Of a stretch of DNA of 5,331 nucleotides, positions 1-5,297 are shown one piece after another. Origin of the DNA: an uncultured bacterium. GTDB lineage: Bacteria; Patescibacteriota; Saccharimonadia; Saccharimonadales; Saccharimonadaceae. Numbering within the stretch: the stretch's first letter is position 1; each line of letters opens with the position of its first letter. The stretch covers positions 1 to 5,331 of the forward strand of contig USNP01000045.1 in assembly GCA_900556165.1 (NCBI GenBank), given 5' to 3'. The notes beneath the pieces are model-generated. The model did no database searches and was not told where the DNA came from. It saw nothing but the letters and a program-made list of their open reading frames with translations. The position numbers were made by a program, and so were the translations under genes.

Positions 1-9
1 AATATTATG

Positions 10-58
10 CGCGTCGCACGAGTCACTGTTTTAGCAAAACACACGACGCGACGCTACC
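10..58 (-). other. Nested hairpin at the 5' end of an outgoing transcript
   Basis: On the minus strand this stretch starts a few bases after the -10 box of the promoter at 63-91, so it would be the first ~50 nt of an RNA leaving the window on the left. It can fold in two registers: GCGTCGC (54-48) with GCGACGC (17-11), or CGCGTCG (50-44) with CGACGCG (16-10). Inside lies a second small hairpin, GTTTT (40-36), loop GCT, AAAAC (32-28). It is far more GC-rich than its flanks. No T-run follows, so it is not an ordinary terminator. It could be a 5' stabilising stem, a regulatory leader, or the start of a structured non-coding RNA; I match it to no known riboswitch, tmRNA, RNase P or SRP RNA signature. 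The transcript is cut off by the window edge. Confidence 0.5.
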
Positions 59-62
59 TATA

Positions 63-91
63 ATTATACCTAATTTATAATATTTTGTAAA
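63..91 (-). promoter_or_regulatory. Strong sigma-70 promoter firing left out of the window
   Basis: Reading the minus strand, a -35 box TTTACA (91-86, five of six consensus bases) is followed after exactly 17 bases by a perfect -10 box TATAAT (68-63). Transcription should start around 58-55, at GGTAG. It sits only about 15 bases past the stop of the DsbA-like gene, and I see no terminator between them. Whatever it drives lies beyond the left edge. Confidence 0.75.
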
Positions 92-106
92 GAGTTTTTG
101 TGAAAA

Positions 107-1186
107 TTATTTTGAAGCTCTATAAAGACCTTCGTGTCGCTGATTTCCATAAATCAAAGTTGGAATACTTTTCGTTTTAATCTCATCATTCACAATTCGT
201 AAGTTTTCTTTAATACGGTTCGAAATTTCTTCACTTTTTGCCTTTTTCGAAATTTCTTCAATTTGAGAATTAGAATATCCCGCATTTTTTAGCCAACCCT
301 GTAAAATCTTTTCAGTCTCTTCAGCTGTTGCCGCAGTTTGGTTTTCGCCATTAAATTTCTCTTGGAACAAAATTCCTTTTTCGTCCTTTTCAATAAAGAT
401 CTTCTCAACAATCATCCACTCAGCTGAAATCTTCTTGCCATTTTCAGGTTGAATACCTCGCACAGCTTCGATATACTTAGCTATAAAATCAGAATTCTTA
501 AATTTTCCAGGAATTGGATACGGTAAAAGATATGTTTTATGCGTCTTAAAGAAACCGCTGTTTTTTTGATTTATAAATGAACGTCGACAAACAATACAAC
601 CAGGGTCGAAAATATCAACCGCTACACTTGCATCTTTCGAAACTTCATTCGAAAATTCACCACGATAAGTTGAATTCTTTACAACATAATCTTGCGCATT
701 CCAACTTCGAAACTTCGCGGGCATAGCATTAAAGATTTGTCCCCAATCAGTAAACCATGAAACTATTGGGCCTTCCGTATTTCCGCCATCAATTGAACAA
801 GCCTCAGTTGAATTTAACGCACAAGAAGCTGGCCGTTGAATATCGCAAGTTCCAAAAACAAATAGCGCTAAAGTCGATTTAATCACCGTTAAAACTGACC
901 AAACAGTAATTAAAACAATCAAGCCAGCCACTGCTTCAATCGCCCAAGAGACTGGTTTTACCCATTTTTTGTGCTTTATAATTAATTTTCGAAGAATTGA
1001 ATTTTTAATTTCATCTTTAAAATTCGAATCACAGGCACGCAAAGTTACTCTTCGCGAAAAGCAATGCATTGATTTTTTAAACATTTGATTAATTGATTTC
1101 GCTTGTTTTTTAAAGCCTAAAAGCTTTAAAGCGGGCGTAAATAACCAAATGATTAGTAAAATTATAAATGCAGCAATACAAACCAT
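107..1186 (-). CDS. Membrane-anchored DsbA-like thiol-disulfide oxidoreductase
   Basis: This 359-residue protein has two hydrophobic segments (residues 3-20 and about 85-112) separated by a Lys/Arg-rich loop. By the positive-inside rule the loop is cytoplasmic and the C-terminal domain faces outside. That domain looks like a DsbA/thioredoxin fold: a strand leading into a CIVC active site (Cys197, Cys200, context FDPGCIVCRRSF), a helical insertion of about 215-335, and a final IPTLIYGNQRHEGLY stretch whose Pro342 fits the cis-proline next to the active site. Cys114, Cys122 and Cys130 lie in the linker just outside the membrane and could form further disulfides. A nine-residue spaced EEIS repeat (310-313, 319-322) marks the helical part. 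Its ATG overlaps the stop of the desulfurase (TAATG), with AGAGGA just upstream, so translation is probably coupled. Likely role: making or shuffling disulfides in exported proteins. The fold call rests on motifs; oxidase versus reductase direction cannot be told. Confidence 0.7.
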   Translation of the reverse strand: MVCIAAFIILLIIWLFTPALKLLGFKKQAKSINQMFKKSMHCFSRRVTLRACDSNFKDEIKNSILRKLIIKHKKWVKPVSWAIEAVAGLIVLITVWSVLTVIKSTLALFVFGTCDIQRPASCALNSTEACSIDGGNTEGPIVSWFTDWGQIFNAMPAKFRSWNAQDYVVKNSTYRGEFSNEVSKDASVAVDIFDPGCIVCRRSFINQKNSGFFKTHKTYLLPYPIPGKFKNSDFIAKYIEAVRGIQPENGKKISAEWMIVEKIFIEKDEKGILFQEKFNGENQTAATAEETEKILQGWLKNAGYSNSQIEEISKKAKSEEISNRIKENLRIVNDEIKTKSIPTLIYGNQRHEGLYRASK

Positions 1187-2331
1187 TAGCTAAAAATCCT
1201 CTCTAAAACTTCTTTCAATTTTACAACATCGGCTTCAGTATTATGCAAGCCGATTGAAATTCGCACCAGATGTGGCAATTTTCGAACTTCTTTCAAATAA
1301 TAATGCGCACAAAAATAACCACTTCGCACCATAATTCCCTCATCGCTCAAAGCTTGCGCAATTAAGTGCGAGTCAAGCTCATCGTGATAAAAGCTAATAA
1401 CTGGCGCTGATTTTTTATTAATTACATGCACGCCTTTTTGCGTCTTCAAAAACTCAAAAATTTCATCCGCAAACTTATCAATTTGTGAAGTTTTCTTTTG
1501 CTTTTTTAGCCAATCAATTGCTGTTTTTAAAGCAATAATTTCACCCCAAGCTTGAAGCCCTGGTTCAAAAAGCGTATAAATATGTTCGCCGTCTAATACT
1601 TCATAAGATTCTTTCGAAACGCCCGAAACCATTCCACCACCAACAAAAGAAGTTTTTACGAATTTTGCAAAATCTTTTCGAACAATCATAATTCCAAGAC
1701 TCGCTGAATACATCTTGTGTGCACTTGAAACAATCGCATCCGCTGGAACTTTTTGAAGTAATTCATAGCTTAAACCTAGTGCTTGTGCCGCATCGATAAT
1801 CACAAATCCGCCTTGTTTTTTAATTTTCTTCACTAGTTTTTTGATATTTTCGAGTCGTCGCCCATCAATGTTCGAAGCCGCATTAACTACAACCAAAGCT
1901 TTCGAAAAATCATTTTCGAGCGAAATTGAACCATCTTCTTCGCGCTCAAGCACACTTCGTTCAATTTGATGTTTTTTAGCGAATTCAATCGTTGAAAGAA
2001 AAACCGAATTATGTTCAATCTCGCTAGTTATCACTTTCGAAACTGGCAATTCAAGCTGCGAAAGCAACAAATTTAAACCATAGGTTGTGTTAAGTGTAAA
2101 GCTCACAAAATAATCTTTTTCTTTTAGCTTTAATAAATCCAAAACCGCCTCGCGAGCTTCTTCAACCTTTTCGTCAACTTTTCTGCCCCAAGTGTATTTT
2201 ACGCGCTCACCACAAGAGTTGAAGTTCAAATAATAATCATTTAAAGCATCCAAAACCGGTTGCGGGCGCAAAGACTGACACGCTGAATCAAAATAATGAG
2301 CATTTTCTGGCAAATATTTAAAATCGTCCAA
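1186..2331 (-). CDS. SufS/CsdA-like cysteine desulfurase (class V aminotransferase fold)
   Basis: This 381-residue PLP enzyme would take sulfur from cysteine as a persulfide, for Fe-S clusters or tRNA thiolation. Landmarks in order: YFDSACQSLRP (13-23) replacing the usual YLDNAA start; a TNTTYGLNLL cofactor loop (80-89); His107 in EIEHNS, which stacks on PLP; IDAAQ with Asp180 and Gln183; SAHKMY with Schiff-base Lys206; GGGM (231-234); FEPGLQ (255-260); RSGYFCAH with Arg336 and catalytic Cys341; and VRISIGLHNTEAD (356-368). The Cys in an R-G-x-x-C-A setting fits the group II (SufS/CsdA) desulfurases, which are usually about 400 residues. The start is TTG (2331-2329) with AAAAGGAGG eight bases upstream; the first internal Met is residue 215, so no ATG start is possible. 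No SufB/C/D/U or IscU gene is in the window. A related non-desulfurase class V lyase is less likely. It has its own promoter and is coupled to the DsbA-like gene. Confidence 0.85.
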   Translation of the reverse strand: MDDFKYLPENAHYFDSACQSLRPQPVLDALNDYYLNFNSCGERVKYTWGRKVDEKVEEAREAVLDLLKLKEKDYFVSFTLNTTYGLNLLLSQLELPVSKVITSEIEHNSVFLSTIEFAKKHQIERSVLEREEDGSISLENDFSKALVVVNAASNIDGRRLENIKKLVKKIKKQGGFVIIDAAQALGLSYELLQKVPADAIVSSAHKMYSASLGIMIVRKDFAKFVKTSFVGGGMVSGVSKESYEVLDGEHIYTLFEPGLQAWGEIIALKTAIDWLKKQKKTSQIDKFADEIFEFLKTQKGVHVINKKSAPVISFYHDELDSHLIAQALSDEGIMVRSGYFCAHYYLKEVRKLPHLVRISIGLHNTEADVVKLKEVLERIFS

Positions 2332-2358
2332 AATTCAAACCTCCTTTTAGTTCTTACT

Positions 2359-2387
2359 ATTTTATCATAAAAAACCGCAAGCGTAAA
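2359..2387 (-). promoter_or_regulatory. Promoter of the desulfurase-DsbA operon
   Basis: On the minus strand a weak -35 TTTACG (2387-2382) is 17 bases from -10 TAAAAT (2364-2359). TGA directly before the -10 makes an extended -10 (TGATAAAAT), which can offset the poor -35. Transcription would begin near 2352, giving a leader of about 20 bases that contains AAAAGGAGG (2348-2340). The -35 touches the T-tract of the preceding gene's terminator. Confidence 0.6.
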
Positions 2388-2412
2388 GAAAAACCGCCCA
2401 ATCTGAGCGGTT
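2387..2412 (-). terminator. Intrinsic terminator after the 211-residue basic protein gene
   Basis: On the minus strand AACCGCTC (2412-2405) pairs with GGGCGGTT (2399-2392) around a five-base loop AGATT, with one U-G wobble, and a TTTTTCTTT tract follows. It begins five bases past the stop codon. A second copy of the 3' arm with its T-run (GCGGTTTTTT, about 2378-2369) lies just downstream. The hairpin closely resembles the terminator at 3141-3164. Confidence 0.85.
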
Positions 2413-2417
2413 AAATT

Positions 2418-3053
2418 TTATCCGAACGCAATCCTTGTCGCATTCTTTTTAGCACGCGCAATGTCGCGATTTCTTTTATATGCTTGGTCGGGACGCTTTT
2501 TAACCCTAAGACCATGCTTTCTGTCTTGACGATTAGAATTTTGAACCTTTCGCATCCGACGACGATCGTCATTTTCAGCGATAGACAAGCCCTTAATTGC
2601 TTGTTGAAGTTCTGGAATTAACTTCCTATCTACATAATTCAGTAATTTTCGAATTGTTTTCAGATTTTTAAATTCCTTATACTTTTGACCAGATGAAATA
2701 TTCACCGAATAATTTTCAATTTCGAAAATTTCATTAATCAATTCACGTCGGCAGTTTAGTGCATCAGCTAGTTGACATTCATAAGATTTCAATTCTTCTT
2801 TTACAGAACAACTTTCAATTTCTTGAAGGGCTTTTTTTAGCCCTTTTCGTGTTTTACCTTTCAAAAAATCCCGAGAAATTTTTGATCCTCGCAAAGATCT
2901 AGCTCTTTTATGAACTTTTAAAACTTCTTGCCAGTTCATCGCTTCATCTATCGCAGCATCAAATTCATCAAATAATGCTTCGAAAGTTCCATCTTCGGGA
3001 TTAATAGTTAAAACACGAATGCCACCTTTTCTTTGTAAAACTTCTGTTGACAT
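2418..3053 (-). CDS. Unrecognised basic protein, 211 residues
   Basis: I do not recognise a family. I place the start at ATG 3053-3051, because AAGGAGG (3069-3063) lies nine bases upstream; a TTG at 3062 would extend it by three residues but abuts the ribosome site with no spacing. The product has a short N-terminal region with a possible strand (IRVLTINPEDGTF, 12-24), then probable helices to about residue 160, with Cys82, Cys93 and Cys101 in the middle. It ends in a very basic tail (163-208) rich in Arg and Lys, with runs such as DRRRMRKV and RVKKRP. No signal peptide or membrane segment is visible. The tail suggests RNA or DNA binding, for example a ribosome- or nucleoid-associated role, but that is inference. 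It is monocistronic, with its own strong promoter and terminator, and shows no clear similarity to the 124-residue neighbour. Confidence 0.8.
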   Translation of the reverse strand: MSTEVLQRKGGIRVLTINPEDGTFEALFDEFDAAIDEAMNWQEVLKVHKRARSLRGSKISRDFLKGKTRKGLKKALQEIESCSVKEELKSYECQLADALNCRRELINEIFEIENYSVNISSGQKYKEFKNLKTIRKLLNYVDRKLIPELQQAIKGLSIAENDDRRRMRKVQNSNRQDRKHGLRVKKRPDQAYKRNRDIARAKKNATRIAFG

Positions 3054-3108
3054 AGACGCCAACCTCCTTGAATATTTTTAGTCAAAGTTCTAACCTAAGA
3101 CAATTTAT

Positions 3109-3137
3109 ATTGTAACACATAATCGTATTTTAGTCAA
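3109..3137 (-). promoter_or_regulatory. Strong promoter of the 211-residue basic protein gene
   Basis: On the minus strand -35 TTGACT (3137-3132) and -10 TACAAT (3114-3109) are each five of six to consensus and 17 bases apart; TGT before the -10 makes it an extended -10. The start would be near 3102, with a leader of about 50 bases. A short inverted repeat, ACAAT-N4-ATTGT (3100-3113), overlaps the -10 and could be an operator. TTGACTAAAA recurs in the leader at 3085-3076. Confidence 0.75.
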
Positions 3138-3140
3138 TAG

Positions 3141-3164
3141 AAAATCGCCCATTTCTGAGCGATT
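3141..3164 (-). terminator. Intrinsic terminator after the 124-residue helical protein gene
   Basis: On the minus strand AATCGCTC (3164-3157) pairs with GGGCGATT (3150-3143) around a six-base loop, with one U-G wobble, then TTTTC. It lies about 21 bases past the stop codon and ends four bases before the -35 of the next gene's promoter. The stem is the terminator of the next gene with one base pair changed on both arms (C-G to T-A). Confidence 0.8.
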
Positions 3165-3185
3165 CAAAATTTTAGGCATTTTAGG

Positions 3186-3560
3186 TCAGTTTATTCTTGC
3201 TTGCAGTAACCGCTTAATCTCTTCCTTTCCTTGTCGCAATTCACGAATCTCATTGTTGGCTTCTTTGTATCTTTTTGAAGCTCTTTTTGAACGACGCTTG
3301 CGATAATCAAACTCATTAACAAACCATTGATGTTCATCGCCATCAATTTCACCTTTCTGAAACTGTTTTTTAGCTTTTAAAAGATTATTTTTAGCTTCTC
3401 TGTAATCATTCCACCGATCATAAACATCATTAAAATCTTCACTTCGATCAGAATAGGCTAAATTCATTAATTCACCAATCTCTATATTTTTATTTGAAAG
3501 AGAAACTACTCTCGCATAATCTCGTTCAATATCTTCCATTTTTAAAAGTCTTCCAGCCAT
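3186..3560 (-). CDS. Unrecognised charged helical protein, 124 residues
   Basis: No family is recognised. Apart from a short turn near residues 70-75 the sequence reads as almost all helix: about 8-20, 28-36, 41-70 and 75-122. It is rich in Lys, Arg, Glu and Asp, with a strongly basic patch (YRKRRSKRASKRYK, 86-99) and heptad-like spacing that suggests a coiled coil or helical hairpin. It has no Cys, signal peptide or membrane segment, so it is probably cytoplasmic. The chosen ATG has only a weak ribosome site (AGGCAGG about 11 bases upstream). ATG codon 8 has GGAAG upstream and is an alternative start giving 117 residues. It ends in TGA, the only TGA stop here. It has its own promoter and terminator. 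The basic patch could contact nucleic acid, but no function can be assigned. Confidence 0.75.
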   Translation of the reverse strand: MAGRLLKMEDIERDYARVVSLSNKNIEIGELMNLAYSDRSEDFNDVYDRWNDYREAKNNLLKAKKQFQKGEIDGDEHQWFVNEFDYRKRRSKRASKRYKEANNEIRELRQGKEEIKRLLQARIN

Positions 3561-3608
3561 AATTTTAGACCTGCCTTTAAATTTACTAAGGAAAATCCTC
3601 GTATCTTT

Positions 3609-3637
3609 ATTTTACTGCCTAAATCAAGAAATGTCAA
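3609..3637 (-). promoter_or_regulatory. Strong promoter of the 124-residue protein gene
   Basis: On the minus strand a perfect -35 TTGACA (3637-3632) is followed after 17 bases by -10 TAAAAT (3614-3609). The -35 starts one base after the FemAB stop codon. Transcription should begin near 3602, leaving a leader of about 40 bases. I see no terminator between FemAB and this promoter, so FemAB transcripts may also read into this gene. Confidence 0.8.
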
Positions 3638-3638
3638 A

Positions 3639-4649
3639 CTATTTTCGAAAGATTTTGCTCAAAATTGTGCGCAACAAATATCTTTTGCGATATTCACCGG
3701 CATATTCAACCGCCACACCGCGAAAACCAGCTTTAAAACGCAACAAACTCGCCTTTGGATCTGCAGTAATACCATAAAAATTATATTTCGAAGCTCCCGC
3801 ACGAATTGCCTCTTTAATCATATAATCTTGCAAAAATGTAGAAGCTGGAATTTTGTGATATTCTTGAAGAGTTCCGCCCTCAAAATAAACAACTTCGTTT
3901 TTCGAAAAGATAAACACACCAGCAGAAATTAATTTCCCTTCAAACTCCACACCAATAAAATGCGCTTGCTCGCCAAAACAAGTTTTTAAATTATGATAAT
4001 ATTCTTCATCCCGCGTACCAACACCGTTTTTCTGGTTTGAACTCTTTAAAATCGCCACAAAATCAGCAAATTCACCCTCTTCAACCTTGCGAATATTCAC
4101 ACCTTTTTTCATTGCTGTACGCAAATTCCGGCGAGTAGTTTGGTTATAAGTTGCCGCCACGTCATCTTCGCTTAATTCTGTTAGATCTTTAAAATAAACA
4201 TGCATGTTTACATCCATATCAAACTCATGTTTAAAGCCAGAATAATATTTAAAACCAGCTTTTAATAGCGGCTCGCTTAGCCATTTTAGGTTGGTGCTTT
4301 CAATAATCTCAAGCTTATCGTTGCGAAGTGTACGCACCACTTTTGGTAAAATCCGGTAAGAAATTGCTCCATGCTCACGCGCAAATTCTTCACTCTTCAC
4401 TAAGAAATCCATAAAATCTGCTTGCGAAACGCCATTTTGCTCAACCATCACCAAATCGAAATGCTTATTTTTGCTAGAAATCAACCCGGCAACTTCAATT
4501 TTTTCATCATTTTTTAACGCCACAAAATAGCATTCTGCGCCACGCTTCTTGCGCATTTCGGCAAATTCTACACTTTGCAACCAGTCAATATTTTTATCTT
4601 GGCAATAGTTTTGGTATTCTTCTTTTAAAATCTCTACAAGGCTTTTCAT
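3639..4649 (-). CDS. FemAB/FemX-family peptidoglycan bridge aminoacyltransferase
   Basis: At 336 residues this is a FemAB-type enzyme. The family moves an amino acid from aminoacyl-tRNA onto the side chain of a peptidoglycan precursor, starting or extending the cell-wall cross-bridge at the inner face of the membrane. Seen here: W23LQS, the family's early W-x-Q-S motif; a first GNAT-like half to about residue 135; TTRRNLRTAMKKGV (171-184), the conserved R-x-x-L-R-x-A-x-K-x-G block; and the C-terminal core NFYGITADP (290-298) with LLRFKAGFRGVAVEYAGEY (302-320). The length and the lack of a long coiled-coil arm resemble Weissella FemX rather than staphylococcal FemA/B (about 420). The amino acid donor cannot be read from sequence. 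AGAGGA sits only three bases before the ATG, and a possible extended -10 lies at 4659-4664, so the mRNA may have almost no leader. The HU gene and its terminator are upstream. Confidence 0.9.
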   Translation of the reverse strand: MKSLVEILKEEYQNYCQDKNIDWLQSVEFAEMRKKRGAECYFVALKNDEKIEVAGLISSKNKHFDLVMVEQNGVSQADFMDFLVKSEEFAREHGAISYRILPKVVRTLRNDKLEIIESTNLKWLSEPLLKAGFKYYSGFKHEFDMDVNMHVYFKDLTELSEDDVAATYNQTTRRNLRTAMKKGVNIRKVEEGEFADFVAILKSSNQKNGVGTRDEEYYHNLKTCFGEQAHFIGVEFEGKLISAGVFIFSKNEVVYFEGGTLQEYHKIPASTFLQDYMIKEAIRAGASKYNFYGITADPKASLLRFKAGFRGVAVEYAGEYRKRYLLRTILSKIFRK

Positions 4650-4658
4650 ATATCCTCT

Positions 4659-4687
4659 ATTTTAACACAAAAAAACCAATTTTAAAA
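4659..4687 (-). promoter_or_regulatory. Possible extended -10 promoter of the FemAB gene
   Basis: TGTTAAAAT on the minus strand (-10 TAAAAT at 4664-4659) fits an extended -10, and the same TAAAATA string forms the -10 of two other promoters here. The -35 position (4687-4682, TTTTAA) is poor. Initiation about seven bases on would fall at 4652-4650, next to the ATG, giving a leaderless or nearly leaderless message. Otherwise FemAB depends on read-through of the HU terminator. Confidence 0.3.
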
Positions 4688-4732
4688 CCAGCCCGATAGC
4701 TCTTTTCGCTATTCAAAGCTGGTTTTAAACTT
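4669..4732 (-). terminator. Long-stem intrinsic terminator after the HU-like gene
   Basis: On the minus strand TTTAAAACCAGC (4729-4718) pairs perfectly with GCTGGTTTTAAA (4692-4681), and two more pairs close beyond one mismatch. The enclosed loop holds its own five-base-pair stem ATAGC/GCTAT (4712-4708 with 4700-4696). Seven T residues (4675-4669) follow two bases after the stem. The near-symmetrical arms could also work for plus-strand transcripts, though no gene is seen there. Confidence 0.85.
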
Positions 4733-4748
4733 TTTGCTTTAGCTAATT

Positions 4749-5186
4749 TTAAGCACCCGTAGGTTTGTTTTCAGTTGGTTTTGGCTCAGTAGGTTTGGCT
4801 TTTTCAACCTTCTCAAAATGTGCCGCTTTTAGCTTATCTTTTAAGGCATCACCCGCCACAAAACGAACTTTCACACCCTCAATCGAGCTTGCTGTTACAT
4901 CAGATTCTTTAGCTTGACCTTTAGATTGAATAGTTGTATGAAAATAACCAAGTTTTCCAAGATGAACACTTTCGCCTCGCTCTAATCGTTTTAAAAGCTC
5001 ATCTGTTAATGCTAGCAACACCGCATGCACATCAATATGGCTCACCGTGGTTGAGGTTTCTGAAATACTATTGGCAATTTCATCCAAATCGACACGGCCA
5101 GATTCGGCCAGCTGAGCATAAAACTTTTTTGGCTCTTCTCGTTTTGCAGGGTTTACAAGTTGGACAACTTTATATTTAAGACTCAT
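4749..5186 (-). CDS. HU/IHF-family DNA-binding protein, Bacteroidetes-like subtype
   Basis: This 145-residue protein begins MSLKYKVVQLVNPAK, followed by a helical dimerisation region (about 33-70) and the HU core GESVHLGKLGYFHTTIQSKG (71-90), then SDVTASSIEGVKVRFVAGDALKDKL (95-119). The start, the added N-terminal strand and the TASxIxGVKVxFxxG block match the HU-related (HU-HIG) proteins typical of Bacteroidetes rather than the 90-residue classical HU. Such proteins bind and bend DNA. After FEKV a short tail (129-145) carries three KPT units (KPTE, KPTE, KPT), flexible and unlike a folded domain. The ATG is preceded by AAGGAGG (5197-5191) at four bases, a site Bacteroidetes themselves rarely use. 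The gene contains no TTCGAA, unlike most genes to its left. It is followed by a strong terminator and is probably monocistronic. Transfer from Bacteroidetes is possible but unproven. Confidence 0.88.
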   Translation of the reverse strand: MSLKYKVVQLVNPAKREEPKKFYAQLAESGRVDLDEIANSISETSTTVSHIDVHAVLLALTDELLKRLERGESVHLGKLGYFHTTIQSKGQAKESDVTASSIEGVKVRFVAGDALKDKLKAAHFEKVEKAKPTEPKPTENKPTGA

Positions 5187-5250
5187 TCTTCCTCCTTAAA
5201 AGGCTTTTAATTTGTTTTGCTATAGCAGTTAATTAAAAATGCTATGGATG

Positions 5251-5278
5251 ATTCTTAAATGTACTTAGTAAATTTCAA
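5251..5278 (-). promoter_or_regulatory. Weak candidate promoter for the HU-like gene
   Basis: The best minus-strand match is TTGAAA (5278-5273), 16 bases, then AAGAAT (5256-5251, four of six). It would give a leader of about 55-60 bases containing AAGGAGG and the ATAGCA/TGCTAT hairpin. The match is poor, and the true promoter may lie beyond the right edge. Confidence 0.25.
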
Positions 5279-5297
5279 AAAGTGGTATAGCACTTTT
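5277..5297 (-). terminator. Weak hairpin, possible terminator of a gene beyond the right edge
   Basis: On the minus strand AAAAGTG (5297-5291) pairs with CACTTTT (5284-5278) around a six-base loop, ending in five T residues. Only two G-C pairs support it, so termination would be weak. AGGAGGA at 5331-5325 has no start codon within reach. One frame stays open from the edge to a TAA at about 5259, so the tail of an upstream gene is possible but unsupported. Confidence 0.25.

Noticed and set aside
28..40. GTTTTAGC-like string resembling a CRISPR repeat or tracrRNA
   Set aside because: There is a single copy, no spacer-repeat pattern, no cas gene, and it is explained as a small hairpin.
1..58. 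tRNA gene at the left edge
   Set aside because: The GC-rich arms do not make a cloverleaf, and there is no TTCRA T-loop or anticodon arm in the right place.
219..260. 15-base direct repeat TTCGAAATTTCTTCA (219-233 and 246-260)
   Set aside because: It lies in frame inside the DsbA-like gene and encodes a repeated EEIS in a helix; no sign of a mobile element.
3060..3062. TTG as start of the 211-residue protein
   Set aside because: It directly abuts AAGGAGG with no spacing; the ATG three codons later has ideal nine-base spacing.
2418..3560. Toxin-antitoxin pair made of the two orphan genes
   Set aside because: They do not overlap, have separate promoters and a terminator between them, and show no toxin or antitoxin motif.
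4934..5179. Plus-strand open frame of 81 codons
   Set aside because: It lies wholly inside the HU-like gene on the other strand, has no ribosome site, and its product looks like no protein family; it is an antisense shadow.
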